In this document: positions 1-8,219 of the stretch, piece by piece
Layout of the letters: each line of letters begins with the position of its first letter
Numbering within the stretch: position 1 is the first letter of the stretch
Notes under the pieces: generated by a model
Seen by the model: only the letters and a program-made list of their open reading frames with translations
Database searches by the model: none
What the model was told of the DNA's origin: nothing
From: Azorhizobium sp943371865
GTDB taxonomy: Bacteria > Pseudomonadota > Alphaproteobacteria > Rhizobiales > Xanthobacteraceae
DNA: 64,000 bases
Direction: 5' to 3'
Assembly (NCBI RefSeq): GCF_943371865.1
Contig: NZ_CALRWL010000010.1
Span: 62,001-126,000 of the forward strand
Position numbers and translations under genes: made by a program

Positions 1-587
1 AGCCCTCCATCCTGTGCGCAAAGGCCGGCATCACCACCGGCGAATGGGGCACGGCGCTGCGGGAGATCTTCGGCGAATATCGCGCGCCCACCGGGGTCGG
101 TCGCGCCGCGCGGGTAGATACCAAGGGCCTGGACGAGGTGCGCGCCGGGGTGGATGCGGTGTCGCTGAAACTGGGCCGGCGGCTGAAATTCCTGGTGGGC
201 AAGCCCGGCCTCGACGGCCATTCCAACGGCGCCGAGCAGATCGCCGTGCGCGCCCGCGATGCGGGCATGGAAGTGGTCTATGAGGGCATCCGCCTGACCC
301 CGGCGGAAATCGTCAATGCGGCGCTGGAAGAGGGCGTCCATGTGGTGGGCCTGTCCATCCTGTCCGGCTCCCACGTGCCTTTGGTGCGCGAGGTGATGGA
401 GCGCATGCGGGCCGAGGGGCTGGACGACATTCCGGTGGTGGTGGGCGGCATCATCCCGCCGGAGGACGAGGTGCAGTTGCAGGCGTTCGGAGTTGCGGCG
501 GTCTATACGCCGAAGAATTTCGAGCTGAACCGCATCATGGCCGACATCGTCGCCATCGTGGACCGCGAGGCCCAGCGCGCCGCCTGA
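1..587 (+). CDS. meaA: Ethylmalonyl-CoA mutase (MeaA-type), C-terminal part; 5' end outside window
   Basis: This is the last ~195 codons of a coenzyme B12-dependent acyl-CoA mutase, read from base 3 and ending with TGA at 585-587. The B12-binding domain is clear: the lower-ligand motif DGHSNG fits D-x-H-x-x-G, and it is followed by the hydrophobic strand and Gly-rich loops VVGLSILSGSH and VVVGGIIP that cradle the cobalamin tail. The preceding stretch EWGTALREIFGEYRAPTGV is the linker I associate with MeaA/Ecm rather than with methylmalonyl-CoA mutase. In the ethylmalonyl-CoA pathway the enzyme converts (2R)-ethylmalonyl-CoA to (2S)-methylsuccinyl-CoA in the cytoplasm, allowing growth on C1/C2 compounds without the glyoxylate shunt. 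The catalytic TIM barrel lies before the window. A different mutase of the same family cannot be fully excluded. Confidence 0.88.
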   Translation, partial: PSILCAKAGITTGEWGTALREIFGEYRAPTGVGRAARVDTKGLDEVRAGVDAVSLKLGRRLKFLVGKPGLDGHSNGAEQIAVRARDAGMEVVYEGIRLTPAEIVNAALEEGVHVVGLSILSGSHVPLVREVMERMRAEGLDDIPVVVGGIIPPEDEVQLQAFGVAAVYTPKNFELNRIMADIVAIVDREAQRAA

Positions 588-700
588 GCGCGGGCTCTCG
601 GGGGGGGCGACGCCCTGCTCTCCCGACCGTGACCTAAGATGCCGCCTTCCCGGCGCCGATAACGCACGCGCGCCATCGGCGGTTGCGGGCGCGCCGTCGG

Positions 701-1057
701 CGGAACGAAGCAGGCACGGGGCGGATCCGCTGATTCGGACCGGCTTTGTCCCCGGCCTGTTCCTCTGCACCTGCCGCCGGTCCCGTTTCGGGACAGAGGC
801 CCGCCTCCGCGTAATCCATCCCGTGGCACGTCGGGAACAAACCGTGCCCCTCCGCCCCAAGCCGATTCGGGCTGGGTTTGATCTCAGCCCGTTCCTGCGG
901 TGGCCCTCCGCTATCCCGTTTCGGCACAGCCCTCCGCGGCCAAGCGGGGGCGGAACGAACCGCGCACATCCGGCCCGCGCCGATTCGAGCCACCTTTGAT
1001 CTCGCCCCGTTCCACTGGTGCGCGCCCGAGCGTCCCGCTTCGAGACGCCCCCTTCGC
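701..1057. repeat. Three degenerate tandem units of ~105 bp in the meaA-VOC gap
   Basis: The 633-bp gap between meaA and the next gene holds three related, imperfect units starting near 701, 832 and 951 (spacing 131 and 119 bp). Each opens with a GGAACGAA-like block. About 30 bp later comes GATTCGG (732, 864; GATTCGA at 982), then a TTTGAT/TTTGTC block with CCCGTTCC or CCTGTTCC. TCCCGTTTCG follows (781, 914; TCCCGCTTCG at 1033) at an almost constant 49-51 bp from GATTCGG. No frame looks coding across the units. I saw nothing else in 588-700 or 1058-1220. Confidence 0.6.
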
Positions 1058-1220
1058 ACCTTCGATGCCAGTGGCGGGTCGGCCAGGATCAAGTTCTCGG
1101 CGTCGCCCCTGCATCGCGCCGTTTGCACGGCTGCAATGGCGCCGTGCCACCCACGTCCTTATCTCTATGAAAATGCACGGAACCGGCCCACGCCCGTGGG
1201 CCTTTGAGGACAACACGATC

Positions 1221-2093
1221 ATGACTGCCGCCGCCGCCATCGAGACCCACCCTGCCCTGTCCGCCCACCTGTCGCTTGGCCCGGTGAGCCTGCGCACCCG
1301 CGATCCCGAACGTCTCGCGCATTTCTATGAGCAAGCCGTGGGCCTCTCGCGCCTTGGATCCACGACGGAGGACATCACCTTGGGAGCAGGCGACGCGCCG
1401 CTGGTGATCCTGCTGCGCGATCCCGCCGCCGTTCCGTTGGCGCGTCCCGCGCCGGGGCTGTTCCACCTCGCCGTGCGCGTGCCGGATCGCAAGGCGCTGG
1501 CCGCCCGCATCCATGCCTTGCGGGCGCTGGGGGTGCCGTTCGGCGCCTCCGATCATCTGGTGAGCGAAGCGCTCTATGTGGACGATCCCGACGGCAATGG
1601 GGTCGAGATCTATCGCGACCGCGCGCCGGCGGAATGGCCGCGCGATAGCGCCGGCGGCATCGCCATGGCCACCTTGCGGCTGGACGTGGCCGCCGTTGCG
1701 GCAGAAATCCCGCTTCCCGACACCATCCATGCCGCCCCTGCCGGCACGGACATGGGCCATGTGCATCTGAAGGTCTCAGACCTCGGCGACGCCCACCGTT
1801 TCTGGCACGACACCGTCGGCTTCGACATCATGGCCCGCTACCCTGGCGCCCTGTTCGTGGCGGCGGGGGGCTATCACCACCATCTTGGGCTGAATGTGTG
1901 GCAGTCCGCCCACGCAGCCCCGCCGCCGGCCGCATCCAGCGGTCTGGCACAGTTCGAAATCCGGTTGCCGCCTGACGAGATCCCGGCCCTGGCGGCGCGG
2001 GTGGCAGCGGCGGGATATCCGGTGGAACAGCGCGGATCCGCGATCGTCCTCACCGACCCCAGCGGCAACACTGCGCATGTGGTCGCCGCCTGA
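1221..2093 (+). CDS. VOC-family protein, CatE-like extradiol dioxygenase
   Basis: This 290-residue protein has two vicinal-oxygen-chelate modules (about 18-130 and 168-288). Proteins of this layout resemble CatE-type catechol-2,3-dioxygenases, which cleave aromatic rings beside the hydroxyls using Fe(II) or Mn(II). Visible family features are GHVHLKVSD at the start of module 2, YHHHLGLNVW in its middle, and DPDGNGVEIYRD closing module 1. The usual metal-binding Glu at the end of module 2 is missing: the segment reads DPSGNTAHVV, with His where family members have Glu. Activity or metal choice may therefore differ. The start at 1221 (ATGACTGCC) is chosen because the upstream open frame runs through the noncoding repeat region. 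The gene stands alone and its substrate is unknown; glyoxalase-like function is an alternative. Confidence 0.8.
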   Translation: MTAAAAIETHPALSAHLSLGPVSLRTRDPERLAHFYEQAVGLSRLGSTTEDITLGAGDAPLVILLRDPAAVPLARPAPGLFHLAVRVPDRKALAARIHALRALGVPFGASDHLVSEALYVDDPDGNGVEIYRDRAPAEWPRDSAGGIAMATLRLDVAAVAAEIPLPDTIHAAPAGTDMGHVHLKVSDLGDAHRFWHDTVGFDIMARYPGALFVAAGGYHHHLGLNVWQSAHAAPPPAASSGLAQFEIRLPPDEIPALAARVAAAGYPVEQRGSAIVLTDPSGNTAHVVAA

Positions 2094-2194
2094 CCGCCCT
2101 GCAAAAACGGACGGCGACTGTCTCAGGGTCATGCCACCCTCCATGTTAGGTTCGCGGCGGTGAAGCCTGGAGCCACGGAAGCCTGGAGCTAAGC

Positions 2195-3076
2195 ATGGAC
2201 AAGCGGCAGCGTGGCGGCACGGCGTTTCTTCTCCGTATCCTGTGTCTCACGGCCCTGGTCCTGTTCACCGACATGCCGGCGGCGCGGGCGCAGGAGAAAG
2301 TCATCGTGACCTCCGGCGACGGGACGGCGCTGGGCGCCTATCTGTTCCGCCCCTCCGGCTCCGGCCCGTCCCCGGCCCTGGTCTTCGCCCATGGCTGCGG
2401 CGGACTATTGAGCCAGGCAGGGCGGATCAATGCCCGCGAGACCGCATGGGCGCGGACCCTCACATCCGCCGGCTATGTGGTGCTGATGGTGGACAGCTTC
2501 ACCACGCGCGGCATCCGCAACATGTGTGCGCCCGCCACGTTCCAAGGGGATGTTTACCGCGCGCGGCCCCAGGACCTTTATGGCGCACTGGCCTATCTTC
2601 AGGCACAGTCATTCGTGCTGCCGACCAAGGTGGGTGTCATGGGCTGGTCGCTGGGCGGCGGCGCGGTGCTGAACGCTCTTCGCACCGACAGTTCGGGCCG
2701 CCCGCCCGGACTGTCCCCGGACCATGATTTCCGCGCGGCGGTCGCCTTCTATCCGGCCTCGTGCAAACCCGAGCGCCAGCGCGGCGGGTGGACATCCCGC
2801 GTCCCATTGCTGGTGCTCCTGGGTACGGGCGATGTTTGGACACCGCTGGACCCGTGCCGCACCCTGCTGGAGCGTTCGGCGGCAAACGGCAGCCCGGTCC
2901 AGCTGAAGATCTATCCGGGCGCCTATCACGATTTCGATTGGCCGAACCTGCCCTATCGGGAACGGCCCGAGTACCGGACAGCCGCCGGCGTCGTGCCGGT
3001 GACGGGCACCGATCCGGGCGCCCGCGCCGATGCCCTGTCCCGGGTCCCCGACTTCCTGGCCACCTACCTGAAATAA
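2195..3076 (+). CDS. Secreted dienelactone-hydrolase-like alpha/beta hydrolase
   Basis: This 293-residue alpha/beta hydrolase has a basic N-terminus, a hydrophobic stretch (about 10-25) and an AxA-type cleavage region near residues 29-32, so it is probably exported to the periplasm. The nucleophile elbow is G-W-S-L-G-G with Ser152. The oxyanion-hole region HGCGG sits at 66-70, and the likely acid and base are the Asp in LLGTGD and the His in AYHDFDW near the C-terminus. Classical dienelactone hydrolase uses Cys as nucleophile. Here it is Ser, as in many broad-specificity esterases of this superfamily, so the real substrate is unknown. It is a single gene, separated from its neighbours by about 100 bp on each side. 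Confidence 0.82.
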   Translation: MDKRQRGGTAFLLRILCLTALVLFTDMPAARAQEKVIVTSGDGTALGAYLFRPSGSGPSPALVFAHGCGGLLSQAGRINARETAWARTLTSAGYVVLMVDSFTTRGIRNMCAPATFQGDVYRARPQDLYGALAYLQAQSFVLPTKVGVMGWSLGGGAVLNALRTDSSGRPPGLSPDHDFRAAVAFYPASCKPERQRGGWTSRVPLLVLLGTGDVWTPLDPCRTLLERSAANGSPVQLKIYPGAYHDFDWPNLPYRERPEYRTAAGVVPVTGTDPGARADALSRVPDFLATYLK

Positions 3077-3169
3077 CCCCCGTTTTCGCTTCCGCGGCGG
3101 GGAGGCGCGCTCTAGGGTCACGCAAAGTGCAAGGTCGGCCACCATGGCCAGACCGCGGGGGGCCGCACC

Positions 3170-3325
3170 ATGATGAGCATTCCGTTCTTCGGCTTATTGG
3201 CGGCGTTCGCCTGCGTGTTCGCGGGCCGGCGCAGGGCCGCCCTGGCATTGTGGGCATTGTCCATGGTCTGCCTGATGGTGCTGTTTAAGCTGCACGCCAC
3301 CGATCCCCTCAACATCGTCCTGTGA
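3170..3325 (+). CDS. Small membrane protein of the DUF5993 type
   Basis: This 51-codon gene (ATGATGAGCATT to TGA at 3323-3325) encodes a protein with two predicted membrane helices separated by a basic turn with the sequence GRRRAALAL. It ends in HATDPLNIVL. I recognise this pattern (two short helices, a GRRR-type turn and a C-terminal TDPLN motif) as the DUF5993 family, which typically sits directly before dsbB-like genes. Here the dsbB gene starts 10 bp after the stop, so the two are very likely co-transcribed and translationally linked. The function of the family is not known to me. A role assisting the DsbB-like quinone-dependent oxidase is an inference from this conserved pairing. Confidence 0.78.
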   Translation: MMSIPFFGLLAAFACVFAGRRRAALALWALSMVCLMVLFKLHATDPLNIVL

Positions 3326-3335
3326 GGGCAAAGCC

Positions 3336-3938
3336 ATGAATGCCGCCACCGCCCGCATCCTCAATGCGCTTGGCCTGCTTGGCCTCTGCATGGTTCTGAT
3401 CGTCGCCTTCGTCGACCAGATCGTGCTCGGCGACCTGCCTTGCCCCCTGTGTATCCTCCAGCGCGTCGGCTTCGTGGGCGCCACATTCGGTCTGGCGCTG
3501 AATGTGAAATTCGGCCCCCGTCCCAGCCATTATGCGGTGGTCATCCTCTCGGCCTTCTTCGGCGCCCTGGTCTCCACCCGCCAGACCCTGCTGCATATCG
3601 CGCCGGGGACCGGCACCTATGGCGATGCCATCATGGGATTGCATTTCTATACGTGGGCGCTGGTGGTCTATGTGGCGATCATCCTGGGCTGCGCGATCAT
3701 GCTGCTGTTCGACCGCCAGTTCTTCGGACTTGCAGAACCCGCACACGGCCAGTCGCAATCCCAGGGCGGACTGTCGCGATCGGGGGCGGCCACCTTCGGC
3801 CTTGCCATGGTGGCGCTCGCCGCGCTCCTGGCGCTCGGCAATGGGGTCTCGACGGTGCTGGAATGCGCCGCTGGCCTCTGCCCCGACAATCCGGTGGCTT
3901 ACCAGTTGCTGCCGGGCCTGCAACTGCCGCAGCACTGA
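3336..3938 (+). CDS. dsbB: Disulfide bond formation protein B (DsbB family)
   Basis: This 200-residue inner-membrane protein has four predicted helices. DsbB re-oxidises the periplasmic thiol oxidase DsbA and passes electrons to quinone. The first redox pair is C36-P-L-C39 at the start of the first periplasmic loop, followed by ILQR, where the Arg is the quinone-contacting residue in the family. The second loop pair is probably C177/C182 in ECAAGLC, unusually close to the C-terminus and spaced only four residues apart. In the E. coli enzyme the second pair is far apart in a mid-protein loop, so this is a divergent DsbB/DsbI-like form. It follows the DUF5993 gene by 10 bp. No dsbA is seen nearby. 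Confidence 0.85.
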   Translation: MNAATARILNALGLLGLCMVLIVAFVDQIVLGDLPCPLCILQRVGFVGATFGLALNVKFGPRPSHYAVVILSAFFGALVSTRQTLLHIAPGTGTYGDAIMGLHFYTWALVVYVAIILGCAIMLLFDRQFFGLAEPAHGQSQSQGGLSRSGAATFGLAMVALAALLALGNGVSTVLECAAGLCPDNPVAYQLLPGLQLPQH

Positions 3939-4246
3939 TAGCCCGCCCGCCCCACGATTGATCACCAGGATCGATGAAAGCCCTGCGGACTTTGCATTTC
4001 TCCCCGGACGCCGCAGCCGCTACAGGTGAGGGAAGCAGGGGCCCATCGCATCGTCCCGGCCGCCGTGGCGGCTGACACGATCGGCCGTTGCTTCCCGTCG
4101 CCCAAGTTGGCGTCTCTGCGTGTTGACGTCGCCTTGGCCGCTCTGGGCATCCGGCGCCAGCGCAAGTCAAGCGGCGCGGACATGAGCACTCCCCCCTCAT
4201 CGTCCAGCCAACGCGACGCCCCGCCCAAGGGGCGCATGGAGGACGC
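3939..4246. other. Intergenic region, no gene seen
   Basis: This 308-bp gap lies between dsbB and the EamA exporter. I find no convincing coding sequence, structured RNA or terminator with a T-tract. The last 15 bases carry a clear GGAGGA ribosome-binding site for the next gene. Confidence 0.5.
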
Positions 4247-5191
4247 ATGCCCACGCCAACACTCGTCAGCCGCGGCGTCGCTCGCCTGAGCAACGCGCCT
4301 TATGTGCTGCTGACCCTGACCGCTCTGCTATGGGCCATCAATATCGTGGTGGGCCGCTACATGGTGGGGGCCATGCCGCCCATCACCACCGCCTGCATTC
4401 GCTGGTTTATGGCCGCCCTTATTGCCCTGCCGTTCGCATGGCCGCAATTGCGCGCCGAGGCGCCGCTGATCCGGCGCCATTTCTGGCAGTTGGTGCTGCT
4501 CTCCGCCTGCGGTATCGCCTGCTACAACGCCATGAGCTATTACGGCCTGCAATATACCCAGGCCATCAACGCCCTGCTGGTGCAGTCCATGGGGCCGCTC
4601 CTGGTGGGGGTGTGGAGCCTGGTCCTGTTCCGCGATCGCCTGTCCGGCGGACAGGTCACGGGCATCCTCATTTCGCTGGCCGGGGTGCTGGTGATCGTCG
4701 GCCGCGGCGACCCCAATACGCTGCTGCACCTGACGCTGAACGTGGGTGACATGTGGATCCTGGGGGCGCTGGTCATCTATGCCTTCTACACCGCCATCCT
4801 GCGGGTGCGCCCGCCGCTGGGGCCATTGTCCTTCCTCACCAGCATCATGTTCATCGGCGGCCTCCTGCTGACCCCCCTCATGATTTTGGAACTGGCCGGC
4901 GGCGCGCAACTGCACTTCAATCGCTTCACCTTCACGGTGCTGGCCTATGTGAGCACGGCGCCGTCGCTGCTGGCCTATCTCGCCTTTAACCGTGGCGTGC
5001 AACTGGTGGGTGCCAACCGCGCCGCGCCATTCTTTCACCTGATGCCCGTGTTCGGCTCGGCGCTGGCGATCCTGTTCCTGGGCGAGCGGTTCGAGTGGTT
5101 CCACGGCGCCGGCTACGCATTGGTGCTGGCGGGCATCCTGACGGCCACCCGCGCCCGCCCGGCGGTGGCGGAGCCGGCCGACGGGCTCTGA
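4247..5191 (+). CDS. EamA/DMT-family exporter
   Basis: This 314-residue integral membrane protein has about ten hydrophobic helices in two repeated halves, the layout of the drug/metabolite transporter superfamily (EamA, RhaT/YdcZ-like). Family members export amino acids, metabolites or toxic compounds with the proton gradient. Signature features are the N-terminal segment ending WAINIVVGR, the ending of helix 4 into YYGLQYTQA, and the second-half motif YLAFNRGVQLVGANRAA just before the last helix pair. The start is supported by GGAGGACGC directly upstream. The gene is alone on this strand and ends in a perfect terminator shared with serA. The substrate cannot be told from sequence. Confidence 0.88.
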   Translation: MPTPTLVSRGVARLSNAPYVLLTLTALLWAINIVVGRYMVGAMPPITTACIRWFMAALIALPFAWPQLRAEAPLIRRHFWQLVLLSACGIACYNAMSYYGLQYTQAINALLVQSMGPLLVGVWSLVLFRDRLSGGQVTGILISLAGVLVIVGRGDPNTLLHLTLNVGDMWILGALVIYAFYTAILRVRPPLGPLSFLTSIMFIGGLLLTPLMILELAGGAQLHFNRFTFTVLAYVSTAPSLLAYLAFNRGVQLVGANRAAPFFHLMPVFGSALAILFLGERFEWFHGAGYALVLAGILTATRARPAVAEPADGL

Positions 5192-5236
5192 TTGCGCCGC
5201 ATATATCCGCCGGCGCGGGCATGGTCCCGGAACGAC

Positions 5237-5260
5237 AAAGGCCGCCCGGAGGCGGCCTTT
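5237..5260. terminator. Bidirectional rho-independent terminator
   Basis: This is a perfect 10-bp stem, AAAGGCCGCC / GGCGGCCTTT, with a 4-nt loop CGGA. The A-run and T-run sit on the two arms, so it can stop transcription of the exporter (+) and of serA (-), which converge here. Confidence 0.9.
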
Positions 5261-5280
5261 GGATGCAGACCGGCGGGGAA

Positions 5281-6867
5281 TCAGAACGCCAGCGGCTTGG
5301 CCTGCTTGACCTGCGGCAGCGCCGCCACCTTGTCGAGCACGTCGGCCGGCACCGCGCCGTCCACTTCCACCAAGGCGATGGCATCGCCGCCCTGGCGGTC
5401 GCGCCCCAGCGCGAAGGTGGCGATGTTCAGGCCGGCATCGCCCAGCAGGCTGGCGAACTTGCCGATGAAGCCGGGCTTGTCCTCATTGGTCACATAGAGC
5501 ATGGAGGGCGCAAATTCCGCGTCCACCTTGATGCCCTTGATGTCCACGATGCGCGGGCGGCCATCGGCGAACACCGTGCCGGAGATCGACCGGGCGTAGC
5601 TCTCGGTTTCCACGGTCAATGTGATGAGGCTGTCGTAATCGCCTTCGGCGGCGCGGGTGGTCTCTTCCACCACGATGCCCCGCTCCTTGGCGATGGAGGG
5701 CGCGGAGACGACGTTGATGTCCGCCAGCGCCGGCCGCAGCAGACCCGCCACCGCGGCGCTGGTCAGCGCCTTCACCTTCAGATCCGCCACCGCGCCTTCA
5801 TAGACGATGCGCACGGTCTTGATGTCGGTGTCGGTGAGCTGCCCGGCGAACGAGCCCAGCTTCTCCGCCAGTTCGATGAACGGCTTCAGCTTGGGGGCCT
5901 CTTCCGCGGTGATGGAGGGGAAGTTCACCGCATTGGAGATGGCGCCGGAGAGCAGATAGTCGCTCATCTGCTCGGCCACCTGGAGGGCGACATTCTCCTG
6001 CGCTTCGGTGGTGGCGGCGCCCAGATGCGGGGTGCACACCACATTGGGATGTCCGAACAGCGGATTGGTCTCCGCCGGCTCGACCGTGAACACGTCGAAC
6101 GCCGCCCCGGCCACCTGGCCGCTGTCGAGCGCGGCGCGCAGCGCCACCTCGTCCACCAGACCGCCGCGGGCGCAATTGATGACGCGTACGCCCTTCTTGG
6201 TCTTGGCGAGATTTTCCGCCGAGAGGATGTTCTTGGTCTTCTCAGTGAGCGGGGTGTGCAACGTGATGACGTCGGCGCGGGCCAGCAGGTCGTCCAGTTC
6301 CACCTTCTCCACGCCCAGATCCTTGGCGCGCTCGGCGGAGAGGAAGGGATCGAACGCGATCACCTTCATCTTCAGGCCGATGCCGCGCTCGGCGACGATG
6401 GAGCCGATATTGCCGCAGCCGATGATGCCCAGAGTCTTGGCGGTCAGCTCCACCCCCATGAAGCGGTTCTTCTCCCACTTGCCGGCCTGGGTGGAGGCGT
6501 CCGCCGCGGGGATCTCGCGGGCCAGCGCGAACATCATGGCGATGGCGTGCTCGGCGGTGGTGATGGAATTGCCGAACGGCGTGTTCATCACGATCACGCC
6601 CTTTGCGGTGGCGGCCGGGATGTCCACATTGTCGACGCCGATGCCGGCGCGGCCGATCACCTTCAGGCGGGTGGCCTTTTCCAGGATCTTCGGGGTCACC
6701 TTGGTGGCCGAGCGGATGGCAAGGCCGTCATAGGCGCCGATGATCTCGGCCAATTTGTCCTTGTCCTTGCCGAGGTCGGGCTGGAAATCCACCTCGATGC
6801 CGCGATCCTTGAAGATCTGGACGGCGGCAGCGGACAGCTTGTCGGATATGAGAACGCGAGGGGCCAT
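5281..6867 (-). CDS. serA: D-3-phosphoglycerate dehydrogenase
   Basis: This 528-residue enzyme performs the first step of serine biosynthesis, oxidising 3-phosphoglycerate to 3-phosphohydroxypyruvate with NAD+. From N- to C-terminus it carries the substrate domain (MAPRVLISDKLS), the NAD domain with the Rossmann motif GxGxxG in IIGCGNIGS, catalytic Arg/Glu/His segments (NCARGGLVDE and CTPHLGAATTEAQ), the intervening ASB domain, and a C-terminal ACT domain (NEDKPGFIGKFASLLGDAG) that usually gives serine feedback. The length matches the long alphaproteobacterial type. The start at 6867 is preferred over an in-frame ATG at 7005, because the extra 46 residues are not typical and GGAGCCC lies just upstream. 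It follows serC in the same direction across a 179-bp gap with two hairpins. Confidence 0.97.
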   Translation of the reverse strand: MAPRVLISDKLSAAAVQIFKDRGIEVDFQPDLGKDKDKLAEIIGAYDGLAIRSATKVTPKILEKATRLKVIGRAGIGVDNVDIPAATAKGVIVMNTPFGNSITTAEHAIAMMFALAREIPAADASTQAGKWEKNRFMGVELTAKTLGIIGCGNIGSIVAERGIGLKMKVIAFDPFLSAERAKDLGVEKVELDDLLARADVITLHTPLTEKTKNILSAENLAKTKKGVRVINCARGGLVDEVALRAALDSGQVAGAAFDVFTVEPAETNPLFGHPNVVCTPHLGAATTEAQENVALQVAEQMSDYLLSGAISNAVNFPSITAEEAPKLKPFIELAEKLGSFAGQLTDTDIKTVRIVYEGAVADLKVKALTSAAVAGLLRPALADINVVSAPSIAKERGIVVEETTRAAEGDYDSLITLTVETESYARSISGTVFADGRPRIVDIKGIKVDAEFAPSMLYVTNEDKPGFIGKFASLLGDAGLNIATFALGRDRQGGDAIALVEVDGAVPADVLDKVAALPQVKQAKPLAF

Positions 6868-6983
6868 GGTGTGGGCTCCGGAATATGAGTGCCATGGGCG
6901 CTCACGCACCCGGCGCGTCGCTCCCACAATAGTCCGGGAGGCGCGACGACAGGGCGCAAGCGCAGCGATGTGGTGCATCTGGA

Positions 6984-7039
6984 GTGGCCGGGTGAACCCG
7001 GCCACAGAAGCGGACCGCTCAGGCGTGACGCGTCACGCC
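6984..7039 (-). other. Two perfect hairpins between serC and serA
   Basis: The serC-serA gap holds two inverted repeats. One is GTGGCCGGG / CCCGGCCAC (6984-7005, 9-bp stem, 4-nt loop). The other is the uninterrupted palindrome GGCGTGACGCGTCACGCC (7022-7039), 7 bases after the serC stop. Neither is followed by a T-run, so they may act as mRNA 3'-end stabilisers or attenuators between the two genes, or the palindrome may bind a protein. Confidence 0.55.
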
Positions 7040-7046
7040 GGCCGCC

Positions 7047-8219
7047 TTAGCCCTGGGGCAACGAGCCCTTGGCGACATTGAACGCCCAATCCAGCCAATG
7101 GGTCAGGGCTTCCACGTCGGTGGTCTGGACGGTGGCGCCGCACCAGATGCGCAGGCCAGGAGGGGCGTCGCGATAGGCGCCGATGTCGTAGGCGATGTCG
7201 CCCTTTTCCAGGCCGGAGGTGATGGCCTTGGCGAAGGCCGCCTGGGCTTCCGGCGCCAGCGAGGTCACCGCCGGGTCCACCACCTTCAGGCAGACCGAGG
7301 TGTTGGAGCGGGTGACGGGATCCACCGCCAGGAAGTCCACCCAGGGGGTGCGATGCACCCACTGCGCGATGGCCTCGAAGTTGCGGTTCGCCCGCTCCTT
7401 CAGGCCCGGCAGGGCGCCCACGGACTTGGCCCAATGGAGCGCGTCCAGATAGTCTTCCACGCACAGCATGGAGGGAGTGTTGATGGTCTCGCCCTCGAAG
7501 ATGCCTTCGATGAGCTTGCCGCCCTTGGTCATGCGGAAGATCTTCGGCATGGGCCACGCCGGCTTGTAGCTCTCCAGCCGCTCCACCGCGCGGGGGGAGA
7601 GGATCAGCATGCCGTGGGCGGCTTCACCGCCCAGCACCTTCTGCCACGAGAAGGTGACCACATCGAGCTTGGCGAAATCCAGCGGCTGGGCAAACGCCGC
7701 CGAGGTGGCGTCGCAGATGGTCAGGCCTTCGCGGTCGGCCGGGATCCAGTCCGCATCGGGGACCATGACGCCGGAGGTGGTGCCGTTCCAGGTGAACACC
7801 ACGTCATGGCTGAAATCCACCGCCTTGAGATCCGGCAGTTCGCCATAGGGGGCGGTCATGATGCGCGCGTCAGCCAGCTTGAGCTGCTTGGCGACGTCGG
7901 TGACCCAGCCCTCGCCAAAGCTCTCCCAGGCCAGCATGTCCACCGGACGGGCGCCCAGCAGGGACCACAGCGCCATTTCCACGGCACCGGTGTCGGAGGC
8001 CGGGACGATACCGATGCGGTAATTGTCCGGCACTTCGAGAATTTCGCGGGTGAGGTCGATGGCCAGCTTCAGCTTGGCCTTGCCGACCTTGGCACGGTGC
8101 GAGCGGCCCAGCGGCGCATCGCGCAGGCCGTCCAGCGTCCAGCCGGGACGCTTGGCACAGGGGCCCGAGGAAAAGTTCGGGTTCGCCGGCTTGTGGGCCG
8201 GGGCGTCATTCATCGTCAT
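7047..8219 (-). CDS. serC: Phosphoserine aminotransferase
   Basis: This is a class V (PLP-dependent) aminotransferase of 390 residues. It makes 3-phosphoserine from 3-phosphohydroxypyruvate and glutamate, and can also serve in vitamin B6 synthesis. The N-terminus PANPNFSSGPCAKRPGW is typical of the alphaproteobacterial SerC branch. The PLP lysine lies in the motif TFSWQKVLGGE. Three in-frame ATGs cluster at 8228, 8219 and 8213. I chose 8219 because GCGAGG sits about 9 bases before it. The gene lies upstream of serA on the same strand, so the two consecutive serine-pathway enzymes probably share transcription. Confidence 0.95.
   Translation of the reverse strand: MTMNDAPAHKPANPNFSSGPCAKRPGWTLDGLRDAPLGRSHRAKVGKAKLKLAIDLTREILEVPDNYRIGIVPASDTGAVEMALWSLLGARPVDMLAWESFGEGWVTDVAKQLKLADARIMTAPYGELPDLKAVDFSHDVVFTWNGTTSGVMVPDADWIPADREGLTICDATSAAFAQPLDFAKLDVVTFSWQKVLGGEAAHGMLILSPRAVERLESYKPAWPMPKIFRMTKGGKLIEGIFEGETINTPSMLCVEDYLDALHWAKSVGALPGLKERANRNFEAIAQWVHRTPWVDFLAVDPVTRSNTSVCLKVVDPAVTSLAPEAQAAFAKAITSGLEKGDIAYDIGAYRDAPPGLRIWCGATVQTTDVEALTHWLDWAFNVAKGSLPQG

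Noticed and set aside
900..1220. An upstream extension of the VOC gene (107 extra codons)
   Set aside because: The extension runs through the degenerate repeat units, and the translation is Arg/Pro/Ser-rich without similarity to the family. The ATG at 1221 starts the real domain.
3957..3975. TTGAT followed by GATCGAT as an FNR/FixK box
   Set aside because: The second half-site does not fit ATCAA at N4 spacing.
5095..6888. A 597-codon plus-strand open frame across serA
   Set aside because: It is antisense to a clear 528-residue SerA with NAD and ACT domains, and starts inside the upstream exporter gene.
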